From NCBI RefSeq assembly GCF_025766255.1, contig NW_026516684.1, positions 460,356 through 524,355 on the forward strand: a DNA stretch of 64,000 nucleotides, written 5' to 3'. The notes under the pieces were generated by a model. The model worked only from the letters and a program-made list of their open reading frames with translations. It searched no databases and was not told the origin of the DNA. Every line of letters begins with the position of its first letter. Position 1 is the first letter of the stretch. Of the stretch, positions 37,501 through 47,767 are shown one piece after another. Position numbers and translations under genes: made by a program. Origin of the DNA: Zychaea mexicana (taxonomy: Eukaryota > Mucoromycota > Mucoromycetes > Mucorales > Lichtheimiaceae).

Positions 37501-37852
37501 ATATCGCTATATTGATATTGGAAATAAAGGGATTAAAACAGTAGTAAATGTATTGTAAAACCCGGAAAGAGACATTACTACATGCGATTTATAGTGATTT
37601 GTTCTTAAATGGAGAACCTTAAAGGTTAAATGTACTCGTCACCGACATCATTGAACATGTCATTTAGATCTTGACAGACAAGCAATACAGAATAAAGCAA
37701 CTACCGCCAACTAACAGTTAGTGGTACCCTGCAATCCAAAATATGTACATATTTGCTCCTCGACCAGGGGTATTATGCTCATATAAACGTGTATAAATTT
37801 AGGACCCGCTGGTCCTAGTGAGACTTGGCAGGACCTCAGGTTGAGATAAGTA
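34593..37852 (+). mobile_element. Crypton copy 2, direct tandem of copy 1
   Basis: Starts at the GTA shared with the end of copy 1 and ends with the same TTGAGATAA followed by GTA at 37850-37852, then unrelated sequence. It is highly similar to copy 1 along its whole length, including the 5' GGGCTGAATT repeats (one unit shortened here) and the 3' region. The head-to-tail join with no spacer points to recombinase-mediated integration next to, or into the end of, a resident copy. Confidence 0.85.
35136..37459 (+). pseudogene. Crypton copy 2 tyrosine recombinase, several lesions
   Basis: Same gene as in copy 1 but more decayed. TAG at 35361-35363 (Trp in copy 1), TAG at 35939-35941 (Gln in copy 1), an extra A in the poly-A run near 36016-36025 that shifts frame, TAA near 36948, TAG near 37336 and TAA near 37380. 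The donor of the second intron has changed from GGGTTAGT to GCTTAGT. It keeps the two bases missing from copy 1 and the RAGRW block, so the lesions of the two copies do not overlap and were acquired independently. Confidence 0.88.
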
Positions 37853-38189
37853 TGAATATCCCCTAAACCTAAACTCCCCTCTCTTCTCTTTATCGCACTA
37901 TTAACATTACCTCCAGAATAAGTAAGACATCATCGTTATATTGCACTTATATGCTTCTCCCAACAAATGATTGATAAGAGCAATAAAAGCCTTTTGGTCC
38001 ATAATAATCAATTATACATAGATCACCCTCACAGTCCTGCGTATCAAAGATAGTGGCAGGCTGTGTGCGAAACAATTGAACGAAAAGGACAGAAATGTAG
38101 AATATGACGATCATCTAAGAACTAGTGGATGTGGTAGTGTTGTAGGGGAGATAGTGAGATAGTGAGATTGTGATGATAGGGAGTTTTGT
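37853..38189. other. Spacer right of the Crypton array
   Basis: About 340 bp of AT-rich sequence starting TGAATATCCCC, the right flank of the Crypton insertion. It ends near a T-rich run that is probably the 3' tail of LINE-C. No gene seen. Confidence 0.5.
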
Positions 38190-38940
38190 TTTTTTTTTGG
38201 TTTTTTGTTAGTGAAATATATGCAATAGTAGAAATAGATTAACAGGTTAAAGGTTGAAAACGGGAGAGTAGAGAAACACCCTTGTGGCAACCATCAATGG
38301 TATAAATGGTTCTTCATGGAAAATGAAACGCCAATAAGCGGCCCAAATTGACTGGAGATTGCAGGCCATGAGAGTTGTTGTGGCGATAGTGCGCGAGGTT
38401 GATGGTTCATGAGCTTCAGACATGGTGAGCTTGCACAAGAGGGATAAAAGGGAGTTGAAATCAGGCTCGGTGTAATGAAGGCAGCCCCATGTAATTTGCC
38501 AAACCCGATACTTTATGGGGCAGCTGACGAGAAAATGATTGAGAGAGTCGATTGGTAAATGACATAGACGGCAGATCGGTGACTCGGTATGGGTAAGATT
38601 GAAACGGTGTAGACAAGCAGACGCTGGTAGAGTTACATGGATGGCGTGATACCATACGCTGCGAGCTATGTGTTACATTGGCTAGTTCCAGAAGTTGCAC
38701 CATTGTTTGGTAGTGATCGCAGTGGTAGTATGTGTCGGCGTCGGTATTGTTTTGTGTTCCATTCAGGCAGTGTACTGGACAGGCGACGAGATAGCGGTTC
38801 TGCATTAACGAGTCCTCAGCAACCAGAGTGTCCATTATTTGGAGAAGTGTGGCTGAAGGCAAAGGCGAGCAAAACCTGCATCAGATGGAGGAAGGAAAAA
38901 GTTTTTTTCTTTACTTTGTATACCACAGCAGTAACAGCAT
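38190..38940 (-). pseudogene. LINE-C: 3' end of a LINE ORF2
   Basis: Minus-strand fragment covering the last part of ORF2. One frame reads RSVWYHAIHVTLPASACLH, then the zinc-binding signature CRLCHLPIDSLNHFLVSC and YRVWQITWGCL, and ends near 38247. LINE-A has the corresponding blocks (WYRALHHKLSYRKML and CPICNEDEDTIAHFLFQC) in the same order. A T-rich run at about 38185-38212 (A-rich on the element strand) marks the 3' tail. The upstream limit is unclear; stops appear from about 38,690 upward. 5' truncation is typical for LINE copies. Confidence 0.8.
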
Positions 38941-39469
38941 GAATGACAGTTACTGTTTCTATGCTTTACAGAACGCGTTCATTATTAATGCACGCTCATT
39001 TGCAAGGCATTGACAGTAGCAGCATTGTTAGCATTAGTCCACACCTCATTCTACATAAGAAATTGGGACTGATGACTTGGTACAAAATGGAACAAGCTTT
39101 TTTTTTCTCTTTGCAATATGTATAGCACCACAAACATAAAGTAACACTCGTTTGTTAATATATTTCCATCTATAGGATATACAGTCAAGGCTTTACAAGT
39201 CATGACAATTCTAATGGATCCTGTGAACTCGTTTAATGCAGTGACTCAAGACTAGTGACTTGGTGAAATGGGCAGGTATTGAGGACACCATCCAACTAAA
39301 AGTTGGTCTGCCTATTTAGCGGGCACTGGGACCAAGCAGATTAAGGTCTCGTTCGTTATCAGAATTAACCAGACAAATCACTCCACGAACCAAGAACAGC
39401 CATGCACCACCACCTATATAATCTTGAAAGAGCTTTCAGTCTGTTTATCAGTTAACAGTTTCCCATGCC
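38941..39469. other. Spacer, no gene seen
   Basis: AT-rich sequence upstream of the broken gene at 39470. The last 100 bp contain a TATATAA (about 39414-39420) around 50 bp before the candidate start, which could be its promoter. Confidence 0.4.
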
Positions 39470-40623
39470 ATGACGCTAGAAGAAGAAAGCTCTGACGATT
39501 ACGATGGTAAGTAAGGATACTTGTTATACTCCTTTAGTTTTGCCATTCCTTCCTTTCTTTTGTTTATTTAGTTCTGTTTTGTAGTATTTGACGACATTTT
39601 CGCATTCCGATTGAGCAACGATCAATTGCTGGGGAAAGACCAGTTCAGCAAGCAATCGTTGAAAAAACAAGAGGTGATTGACCTGGTAGTCAGTGACTTC
39701 CTGGGCGTTCCAAACGGAACATATACTTCAGCAGAAACAGAGTGGCCCAACCCATCACGAAGCGATGTACTGTATAAGCCTCAGTTACCTGTTCAAAACT
39801 CTCTTCCACCAGTGCTTATCTAAATTTACCTGATTGTGAACGAACCGTTTATGCAACGCCTAGTCGGCTATGCGCAATGCGCCTCGACAATTTATAAAAT
39901 GTATCCTAACATGTTCATTGTTTGCACCGATCGCGTCCCTCCCGCCCAGCTTTTGGCAAAATTCAAACCTATTACTGGAAAATCGTGGATGTCCTCGCTC
40001 CTGGCAACCGATTTCTGGGCAAAAACTGCTACATAGTCTCAAAATTAACTTTATCTGTTATTGCGCCTTCCGACGAGCTCACACCTCTGCAGGCTTTGTC
40101 GTCGTTCCTTACCGAAGCATCGCCAACACTATACGCCCATCCCTTCGCTGAAAATCGAACAGTCTAACAGCTATATCACGTTGCCGCGGCCATCTCCGAA
40201 AAACCAAAATAAATGCGATCAGGATCTCTCAAATGTTGTGGATATCATTTGCTTCAACAACGCAAAGATACTAGAGAAGGCCGGTGCAGCACTACCAGGT
40301 ATACCTGGATCATCTAAGGCGAAAAAGCTCATCGAGCGAGCACTGATTTTTACTGGGCTGCCAAAAGAAGATATTGCCAAGTGGTGGACTTGGATTCAGA
40401 ACCGTCGCTGGAACCATTGCCAAAGCTGAAGGGAAAGGGTAAAAAAAGTATCGAACATCGAGCTCACGACGATCTTGATTTCCTGATGAACTACAGGCAA
40501 AATCATATTGGGAAGATGAACTGGGGGGCGTGTCTATCAATTGCTCTTGAACAAAATTTATGCCGAAACTACTCCACTCCTGAATCGCTGCGACGATTCT
40601 ATAACAACGCAACTGAGAAATGA
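39470..40623 (+). pseudogene. Broken gene with homeobox-like helix; possible PD-(D/E)XK-like N-terminus
   Basis: A small first exon (39470-39506, MTLEEESSDDYD) splices by GTAAGT..TAG into a frame starting VFDDIFAFRLSNDQLLGKDQ. The next segments (DVLYKPQLPVQNSLPPVLI, then a TAA, then NEPFMQRLVGYAQCASTIY) have the spacing and hydrophobic-strand look of the PD-(D/E)XK (Rpn-like) nuclease fold, where IEIQ is normally expected at the TAA. After a frameshift near 40025 the frame reads KNCYIVSKLTLSVIAPSDEL. Later comes a homeodomain-like third helix (LPKEDIAKWWTWIQNRR) and, after another shift near 40430, a basic then Trp-containing C-terminus ending at 40623. I count at least two stops and three frameshifts. 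The homeobox-like helix is visible; the nuclease assignment is an inference from memory of the fold. Confidence 0.5.
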
Positions 40624-41689
40624 TACCTAATATCCCAACTCCCATTTCCATTACTATCTCTCATCGCTTTGGTGTATTCGTCTAACAAAAAATAAAACAA
40701 TCGCTCACACTTCCCCCTCTATCTTACACATCTGTTTCATATGGGAACATGGTACGGATAGCACGGATAGCACGGAATACCACGTTTGTTGGGACTTCGG
40801 CTCAACAATTATGGGATGAAAAGGCTCGTCGACATGCCATTCTATCAGCGAAAGGCTGTATATAATGATCATAGGCTAATTGAGGTTGAATAAAGCTCAT
40901 AGCGATCGTGATCTCCTTTCAACGGACTTAAAAAAGCTTACAGTAAATACTAAGTGTAACTCAGTGCTATATCTACAGCGCAATATAATCCTTTGGAGGA
41001 AATCAAGTATGAGTTCCTTTTTACTGTCATGGATCTATGAATAGAGTGCTTGCCTGTTACTACACTTGTCCAAGCATTGTGAGAGTGCCTAACAAATCTA
41101 TTTGAATCACTCAGCGTCAAGTTATTAATTACCTCACTGATTGTTGTTATGAAAGTCTTAGATTCCAGTAGCTTGTTTCATTTGACTTCACTCTTAACCA
41201 TTGGCCAAAGCTGTCCAATTGAATTTAGTTCAGGAGAACAGCATTGCAAATAGACACAGCAGTAATTGTGAGATTCTGCATATTTAGCTATATCAACTGA
41301 TGAGTGTATGGACTAGAGCATTATTCATCAAGAGGTAGTGCCATCCATGCTATTTTTACTATCACTGGATGAGTAGAAAAATATCACCAGGTGTGTCGTG
41401 ACTGACTTACAGTGGCTTCAATTAAAAACCAGCGTCAAGATGTATTGTTCAGGTTGCTGAGTGGATCTATCTTTTATGATATCTGGTTTTTCTTTCCATC
41501 ATCACAGACCCTAGTCGTGTATAACTAGCTGTAGAAAACAAGTGAAGGATAGATCATTCATTCTTTTGAATTAAACAGCAATCTTGAAGACTTCTAGTCC
41601 CTTTCTATTGTTGAAAACCACATTTTTTCTTCGTATTATGACCAATTTATCCTACCACTATAAGCAACCAAGCCACTGAAGACCTTACC
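40624..41689. other. Intergenic region, no gene seen
   Basis: AT-rich. A short direct repeat GGATAGCAC occurs twice near 40756-40775. No open frame with domain character. Confidence 0.45.
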
Positions 41690-42004
41690 ATGGAGGAAGT
41701 TGTTGGCGAGTCGTCCCATTCCCCAAGCATTTCCAGTGTCGAAAAGGACATCTACGCCCAGCCTGTAGCAGATGGTACTACTACTACTGCCCTGTCATCG
41801 AGCTTGGAGTCCAAGCATGCTGACCTATAGGTCATTGCTTTGAGACTTTTTGAGGTCTATGAGGCCCAATTGGAGCATCTTTTGTTGGAAGTAGGGATCC
41901 ATATCAGAACCGAACCAGAACTGAACCGGTTTTGTATACGTAGAACTGAAGAACTGAGAGGCAGAAGATTGCATTTAGCAATTTTGGTAATTAGTATAAA
42001 GTAG
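41690..42004 (+). pseudogene. Short unidentified reading frame with one stop
   Basis: Opens at ATG 41690 (MEEVVGESSHSPSISSVEKD), has TAG at 41828-41830 and continues open in the same frame (VIALRLFEVYEAQLEHLLLE) to 42002. The acidic, Ser/Thr-rich start and amphipathic helix resemble the N-terminal part of a transposon gag or accessory protein, but I do not recognise it. The distal part runs into the inverted-repeat element that begins near 41,894, so the true gene end is probably lost. Confidence 0.3.
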
Positions 42005-43176
42005 GCTATAATGGAAGTTACGAACAATATTATCCTGAAAAGACTAAGAAGTAGTGTATTTGCGAGCCATACTTTATTTAAAAACTTAACAAAACCTGCA
42101 AAAGCAGAAGGGAGGGAGAAATAATAAAGAAGAGAAGAACAAAAAACACTTCTTCTGACGGTAGCTTGCTTTCTCCGCCCATAACGCGCATCATTACTTG
42201 TTCCTCGACTTTGCTACCCACAATGCATTTTCTCCATGACGTACTACTTTACTAGATTCAGCATGGCTTCTCGACCAGTTTTATCAAGTTTGTGCATTCT
42301 GTCTGAGATTGTGCATCCTGGGCCCATAACAGAATTATTTTACCCATTCACTCTTTGCCTTTTATGAGACACTATACACGCGTAGAGACACAGTAGCTGT
42401 GTGTACTGCCGGTTGTGGTTTGATTCCTCCAATGCTACGATAACATATTGTACTAGTAATACTACGTCGCTCTAAGTACTATAAGCTCCACTTTTTTTTT
42501 GTAAAAACTGTGCTTTAATCTTTTAACCATACAATGACCCACATCGTATTCTCTTATTCATTTTGAGATCGCTGTTCAATGTACAATAATAAACTATTCT
42601 TATTTACTGCAGTATTCAAGTATACTGCAATATTTGAACACACACACATATCAGCTTTAATTCAAAGATACCAGATTTTGCCTCTTTTATATACATGACA
42701 GGTTCAATTCTTCGGTTCGATTCTTCGGTTCAATTCTTCGCTTCTACAGTTCTCGTTGGTTAAAGTTGGTTTAGTTCTTGCTTTGGATGGTTCGGTTCGG
42801 TTCCAGGGGGTAAACCCTAGTTTTATGTTTTTCGTGAATTATATACATGTAGAAAATTATAAGTAATATAATTTTTAAGTGTTTATAATAAATCATGAAA
42901 TTAATTTTTTGTTTAAAAAAATAATTTCTCAACCCCTATAAAATTCTTAACCCCTGGGTTTATTCTCAACCATTAGGTTTAAAACACTCTAAGTAGCGCA
43001 ACAGTAGTGAGCAAATCCCTTCTCTAGCCGAGGAACACCTGGATGAAGGCTAGCTTGACTGTGAAATCCTTAACTAAAATTAATTTACTGTTTACAGTAA
43101 AATTAATTGTTATGGATTGAGCCTCTCCCTTCAAGAACCGAACTGAACTGAACCGTGCAGATCCCTAGGTACTTGT
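41894..43176. mobile_element. Possible non-autonomous element with GAACCGAAC-rich ends
   Basis: The left edge (GGGATCCATATCAGAACCGAAC) and the right edge, read on the opposite strand (GGGATCTGCACGGTTCAGTT), share TAGGGATC-like ends. Internally, several copies of GAACCGAAC and its complement GGTTCGGTT occur at about 41906-41925, 42705-42740, 42787-42803 and 43136-43153. There is no transposase inside and no clear target duplication. It could be a MITE-like element or a composite of small repeats. Confidence 0.35.
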
Positions 43177-44068
43177 ATTTATGTAGCCAATCTTTCTATT
43201 GGGAAGCATCATTATATTAAAGATGTAGCTGTTAATATGTCTGCTATAGAACTATAACATAAAATGTACTTAGACTCTTTTTATTGTGGGATTATATTTT
43301 ATATTTAAGAGTATAGAATAAGTAAGCTACAAGCAATATATGTAAAAAAGAGTAAAGAAGTGGCAATAGTATAATGAGAATGGACAATAGATAGTGGTAG
43401 TAAGAGACGAGATTTAACAAAAGACTGAAGGAATTGATAAAAAAGAAACGAAGGAAGAAGGAAGAAGTGAAAAGAAAATGGAAAAGGGAAAAGGACTAGG
43501 GGCATATAGGGAAGTCACCACATTTTAACCATTATGCTTTCTTTAATGCATGTACACTGCAAAAAATAAGGGGTATTAATAAGGTATCAAATTTTAATAA
43601 CTCAGATATCATAATGGGTCTCAACATGGTATCAATTAGGTATTAACATTTTTTTGATACTCCTAGTATCATTAGGGTATCATTAGGATATAATTACTTG
43701 GTATCCACTCAATTATTTCTTAAATAGTAAGCGCAGTAGTAAAAGACAAAACACTCAATGCAAAAAAAAGCAATCTCTCTAATGGTCACAGGTGTACTCT
43801 CATACCTTCAGAGCTCTTTTCAAAACCAACAAGCAACATCGACACTCTATATAGTGCTCAATGTAAATCAACTACAAATCGCCTCTATTTCTTAGTAGTA
43901 AAACGTTCAGCAAAAGTATTTCTAAGCATTCCATCTAAAAAGGGAAAGTGCTTTTCAAAAAAAAAGTAAAAAGAAAAAGTAATTTTCATTAAAAATAAAG
44001 ACCCATAAAGAGGCTGCATCTGGCAATGACATCTGCTCAAACCTTCTCTTCCTGATCCACAAGGTGTA
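43177..44068. other. AT-rich spacer left of the Tc1-like element
   Basis: About 0.9 kb without a gene. It contains several dispersed GGTATCA/GGTATTA motifs between about 43570 and 43705. No structure I can name. Confidence 0.4.
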
Positions 44069-44070
44069 TA

Positions 44071-44296
44071 CAGGATTTTTCCTAATGATTGGCGGGGCTT
44101 TTTTTCCCATCATGGCGGGGCTTTTTTTTCACTTTGTCGTTGGGGGTGTTTGTGATTGGCGGTGTGATTTTCGTGAATGGCAGGAGGAAAAAAATACAAT
44201 GGCGGCCGAATTACAGGTTGATGGCAGAATAATAAATTCATAATGGCGGCCGTAATTTCAGGTTGATGGCAGAATAGTAAATTCATAATGGCGGTT
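44071..44296 (+). repeat. Left terminal inverted repeat (226 bp)
   Basis: Matches 50295-50520 in reverse complement with only about three or four mismatches. It contains nine roughly regular copies of a GGCGG or GGCAG core preceded by AT, AAT or GATT. It also has an internal direct repeat of about 42 bp (CAGGTTGATGGCAGAATA ... TAATGGCGG) occurring twice. These look like reiterated protein-binding sites. Confidence 0.92.
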
Positions 44297-44626
44297 TGAA
44301 TTATATCATTAGCGGCATCATTTTTAAAAAATGACATTAGATACTAAAGCAGTTCATCTCATTAAATACATCACAAACATGGGAAGATGTATGAGACATG
44401 ATAATAGGAGTGGCAAGTTTCTACTAGATGATTAGCACATCACCCTTATATAGCAACATAGATGCTCTGAGAACCATAAAAGAATCGCAAAAAAAGATAT
44501 CGCAAACGAAAAATAATGATCATGTGTATGTAAAAGGTTTTATTTACAATACAAGAGGTACTTCACATCACAAGAGAAACTTCAATCTTGCGAAAATTTC
44601 TTCAATCCACAAAAGCCGATCCTGCA

Positions 44627-44974
44627 TTAGAAGCAATGTCCAGCGGACTTCATTCCATTCGGCCAAAACTCGGTGAACGGTTCTTTGGTCTTCACTGGCA
44701 GCTTGACTGGTCGTCGCCAGATTACATCCAGCAGCTCCTCTCCATCTATTTCATCTAGTAGGAAATATAGTTCTTTGTCGAAGTATACGCGATATTCGAG
44801 ATCTGTTTGATGGCGCTCTATAATAGAAGTATAAACAAAAGAAGAATAAATAAGATTAATAAGAATAGATGTAATACCTTTTATTTGCAGAGCTGTGACG
44901 ATGTGATACGACGTAATGAAGTAACGCCAGAGATTAAGCGACATCTTGAGAATGAGTGAAACAATTCTTGCCAT
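44627..44974 (-). CDS. Small accessory protein of the Tc1-like element (95 aa)
   Basis: Two exons in phase: 44974-44878 and 44817-44627, with a 60-nt intron (GTATTAC..TATAG) that is a multiple of three, so unspliced reading also stays open. The product starts MARIVSLILKMSLNLWRYFI and continues ERHQTDLEYRVYFDKELYFL, DEIDGEELLDVIWRRPVKLP and ends GHCF. The first helix is hydrophobic and basic; the middle is acidic. I do not recognise the family. It lies within 330 bp of the left inverted end and is transcribed towards it. Function unknown; it is plausibly part of the element's own gene set because the frame is intact inside the element. Confidence 0.6.
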   Translation of the reverse strand: MARIVSLILKMSLNLWRYFITSYHIVTALQIKGITSILINLIYSSFVYTSIIERHQTDLEYRVYFDKELYFLLDEIDGEELLDVIWRRPVKLPVKTKEPFTEFWPNGMKSAGHCF

Positions 44975-45251
44975 TGCAGGTATGCTGCTTTATATGTTTT
45001 TAAAATGTAACCCAAGCTCAATCTCACATGTCACTCACACCCACACCCATACTCATACCACAATATAAATCTATGGTTACAGGAATATATAAAAATAGTA
45101 AGACTAGATGTTATATCATATTTTTAATTGATCATTATTGCTATCTACAACCATTTTGTCCCTGAATATTCCTATAGTCCTACTCACTCATACCACCACC
45201 ATTTATCTATGACTCAAACCAGTCAAAGTAATTTTTTCCAAGAAAGCTTAT

Positions 45252-45792
45252 TTATTTATTTATTTTATTTTTTTTATTTTTTATGTATCTTTGTGCTGTT
45301 GATTTCGGGATCTTTGCTTCCTCTGCTGCCTTTCGTATTGACCACCCCATATTAAAGTAGAGGTGGATCAAGTATGCTTGTTTGGAGTCAGTATGAAAGG
45401 TTCTGTTAACCCCATAATTGTTGTTGCTGACCTGGTCTTCCTGGCTACCTTGATTATGGACCAGTTGACCTAGACAGAAGATATGTTTTTGTTACATCAG
45501 TAAACTAAAAATTAACAAGTTGCACGCATCTTTTGAATAATGGTAAAATGTGTTTGGGACGTACTGGTTTCCATTTTGTCAACTACAAGGTAAACCAGGT
45601 TGCCCAGGTCTTCTTCCGGAAGAATATCCGTAGGTGTAGCTATATATAATGGAAATAGATGAGTAACGCGCTGTTTTTTGATAGTAATGTTTAGTTGAAC
45701 TTACTCAGATCGAATGGTTCCAACATGGATTCATCCCACAATTCAAATTCCAGAAATTTTGTAAAGGAGATGTTGTTGTTGTTGTTGTTCAT
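45252..45792 (-). CDS. Accessory helix-turn-helix protein 1 (126 aa)
   Basis: Three exons in phase: 45792-45705, 45639-45565 and 45469-45252, with donors GTAAGT and GTACGT and acceptors ending TATAG and CTAG. The N-terminus has an Asn run, then an acidic stretch (FLEFELWDESMLEPFDL, DILPEEDLGNLVYLVVDK). The C-terminal third is a helix-turn-helix: KQAYLIHLYFNMGWSIRKAA followed by EEAKIPKSTAQRYIKN, ending in a Lys/Asn tail. The pattern matches the plus-strand accessory protein at 47768 and the transposase's own HTH (IPERTAQRYWKRF). Likely a small DNA-binding protein with an acidic regulatory region and no catalytic domain. Transcriptional regulator, silencer-escape factor or transposase partner are all possible; none can be chosen from sequence. 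Confidence 0.75.
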
Positions 45793-46091
45793 TGTTACGA
45801 AAAAGATAGAGTGATTTATACATTCGGAAAATAGACTTGTCTTTGGTTTAAATAGTTTATGGTTTTCTCTTATGTAACCACATGCTTTCGGGATACAAAA
45901 TAGTTACAAACGGCTTAGTTTTCTTACGCATATGCCGTTAAACTATATTGCTGGTTTGTGACACCACCAAAAAGATCCAGTAATAGATGTTTGTAAGGTT
46001 ATCTTATCCAGTATTTGTGATGATTCACAAAAATAAAGAGACAGACTACTGTATGAAGAAAAAAAATTATTTTTTGACAAAAGAAATGCAT

Positions 46092-46562
46092 TTATTTGGT
46101 TTTCAAATGATGCTCTCGCAAAACTGCTTGACCTTCCTCAGTATCGATAAATTGCATAACCCAGCGATGCATTGTAGCTGCTGGAACTTTGGTTCTACCG
46201 TAGTCGCGTCTTTCAAGGGCACAATCTTTAATTGCTTTCTTGATTTCTTCATCATCCTTGTTCCATTTAGTATATGTTCGTTTTTTGACAGTTGTCAGTG
46301 TTGTGATTTCTTCTTGGAGCTGTTCCACCAGTTGCACTAGATCTTGAACTGCCTTAACACAGGGGAGCTCGTCGACTGGTTCGTAATCTTCTTCCAGCCG
46401 CATTGCATCTAAGGTTCTTATAAATTCCTCTATTAAAGCATTAGAATAGCGGCCAAAGGATATAATCTTCGATTATATAAACATACCAATGTAAGGGTCT
46501 TCTCCCTCACTGACATTGACAGCTTCACGTATTTCTTTATGAGAAAGGACAATGCTTGCCAT
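46092..46562 (-). CDS. Accessory coiled-coil/HTH-like protein 2 (130 aa)
   Basis: Two exons in phase: 46562-46487 (MASIVLSHKEIREAVNVSEG) and 46408-46092, with a 78-nt intron (GTATGT..TTAG). A predicted coiled coil (AVQDLVQLVEQLQEEITTL) is followed by a basic region KKRTYTKWNKDDEEIKKAI and a likely DNA-binding helix pair (RRDYGRTKVPAATMHRWVMQ). The last helix has the P-A-x-T-M-x-R-W pattern seen in Psq/Tc1-type HTH modules (P-x-x-T-x-x-R). No catalytic motif. Its ATG is about 180 bp from the edge of the divergent repeat array. Dimerising DNA-binding protein is the best guess. Confidence 0.7.
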
Positions 46563-46739
46563 GCTAGAAAGGACTACGTAGTGAGAATTCAGACAGATAG
46601 AGTAAAAAGAAAGTTTATAATCAGAAATTTTCAGGTAGGAAATAAATAAACTATAAGTAAGATATGATCCTTGCAAACCTACAGTACTGTAGAAGAATAG
46701 GGTAGAGTATCCACATGAAGATCTAGCAAGAAGCATAAT

Positions 46740-47585
46740 GAAATGTTGCACGAAATGGGGCGGCATAAAGTACGGAAGGTGATTTCATTCCATTATCTGT
46801 ATATGAAAATAAAATATAACGAAGTGTTGCACGAAATGGGACAAAAAAAATCACAGCAAAGTTTAATAGCTTGTATCCATATGAAGATCTAGCAAGAAGT
46901 ATAATGAAGCGTTGCACGAAATGGGACAAAAAAAAACCACAGCGAGGATCTAGTAAGAAGTATAAAGCGTTGCACGAAATGGAATGCAATCACCCTCCGC
47001 TATTACTTTATGCCGTCCCAGTTCGTGCAACACTCCATTATACTTCTTACTAGATCCTCACACATACACGTAATTATACTTTGCTGTCGGTTTTTTGTCC
47101 CACTTCGTGCAACGCTTCATTATACTTCTTGGTAGATCCTCACGCATACACGCTACTATGCTTTGCTGTTATATTTTATTTTCTTATTCAAACAATGGAA
47201 TGGAACCACATAAGATGGAATGGAATCACCCTCCGCTATTACTTTATGCCGTCCCAGTTCGTGCAACACTCCATTATACTTCTTACTAGATCCTCACACA
47301 TACACGTAATTATACTTTGCTGTCGGTTTTTTGTCCCACTTCGTGCAACGCTTCATTATACTTCTTGGTAGATCCTCACGCATACACGCTACTATGCTTT
47401 GCTGTTATATTTTATTTTCTTAATCAAACAATGGAATGGAACCACATAAGATGGAATGGAATCACCCTCCGCTATTACTTTATGCCGTCCCAGTTCGTGC
47501 AACACTGCATTATACTTCTTACTAGATCTTCACACATACACGTAATTATGCTTTGCTGTGATTTTTTGTCCCATCTGGTGTAGCA
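46740..47585. repeat. Mirror-image array of 17-bp motif GTCCCANTTCGTGCAAC
   Basis: Left arm carries the motif on the minus strand at about 46745-46760, 46826-46842, 46911-46927 and 46969-46982. Right arm carries it on the plus strand at 47015-47031, 47097-47113, 47251-47267, 47333-47349 and 47487-47503, plus a weak copy at 47568-47584. Each is followed by a conserved block containing CATTATACTTCTT and TAGATC. The right arm is a 236-bp tandem repeat (units starting near 46991, 47227 and 47463), each made of two ~83-bp subunits. The array sits exactly between the leftward and rightward genes, about 180 bp from one start codon and 180 bp from the other. Confidence 0.9.
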
Positions 47586-47705
47586 TTCATATATACTCTA
47601 TGTTGAAACTTCAAGTCTATGCGTTATAATGGAATGTTGTCATCTGTTGTAGATACCATTGTGGATTGCTTAATTATATATATCTGTAGGTACAGAACAA
47701 AAAAG

Positions 47706-47712
47706 TATATAA
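47706..47712 (+). promoter_or_regulatory. TATA box of accessory gene 3
   Basis: TATATAA within AAAAGTATATAAA, 55 nt before the ATG at 47768. The same AAAAGTATATA block, at nearly the same distance, precedes the transposase gene. Confidence 0.65.
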
Positions 47713-47767
47713 ACCGATGATTCAAATCCATTGCTTGTAATAACTCATTCTAAATTTGCTATTAATC

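Noticed and set aside
42705..42730. tRNA T-loop (GGTTCGATTC)
   Set aside because: It is one unit of a tandem GGTTC[AG]ATTCTTC repeat, with no tRNA context.
43555..43575. CACTGCAAAAAATAAGG as a CACTA-type terminus
   Set aside because: It resembles CACTA ends, but I found no matching inverted partner in the window and no 3-bp duplication.
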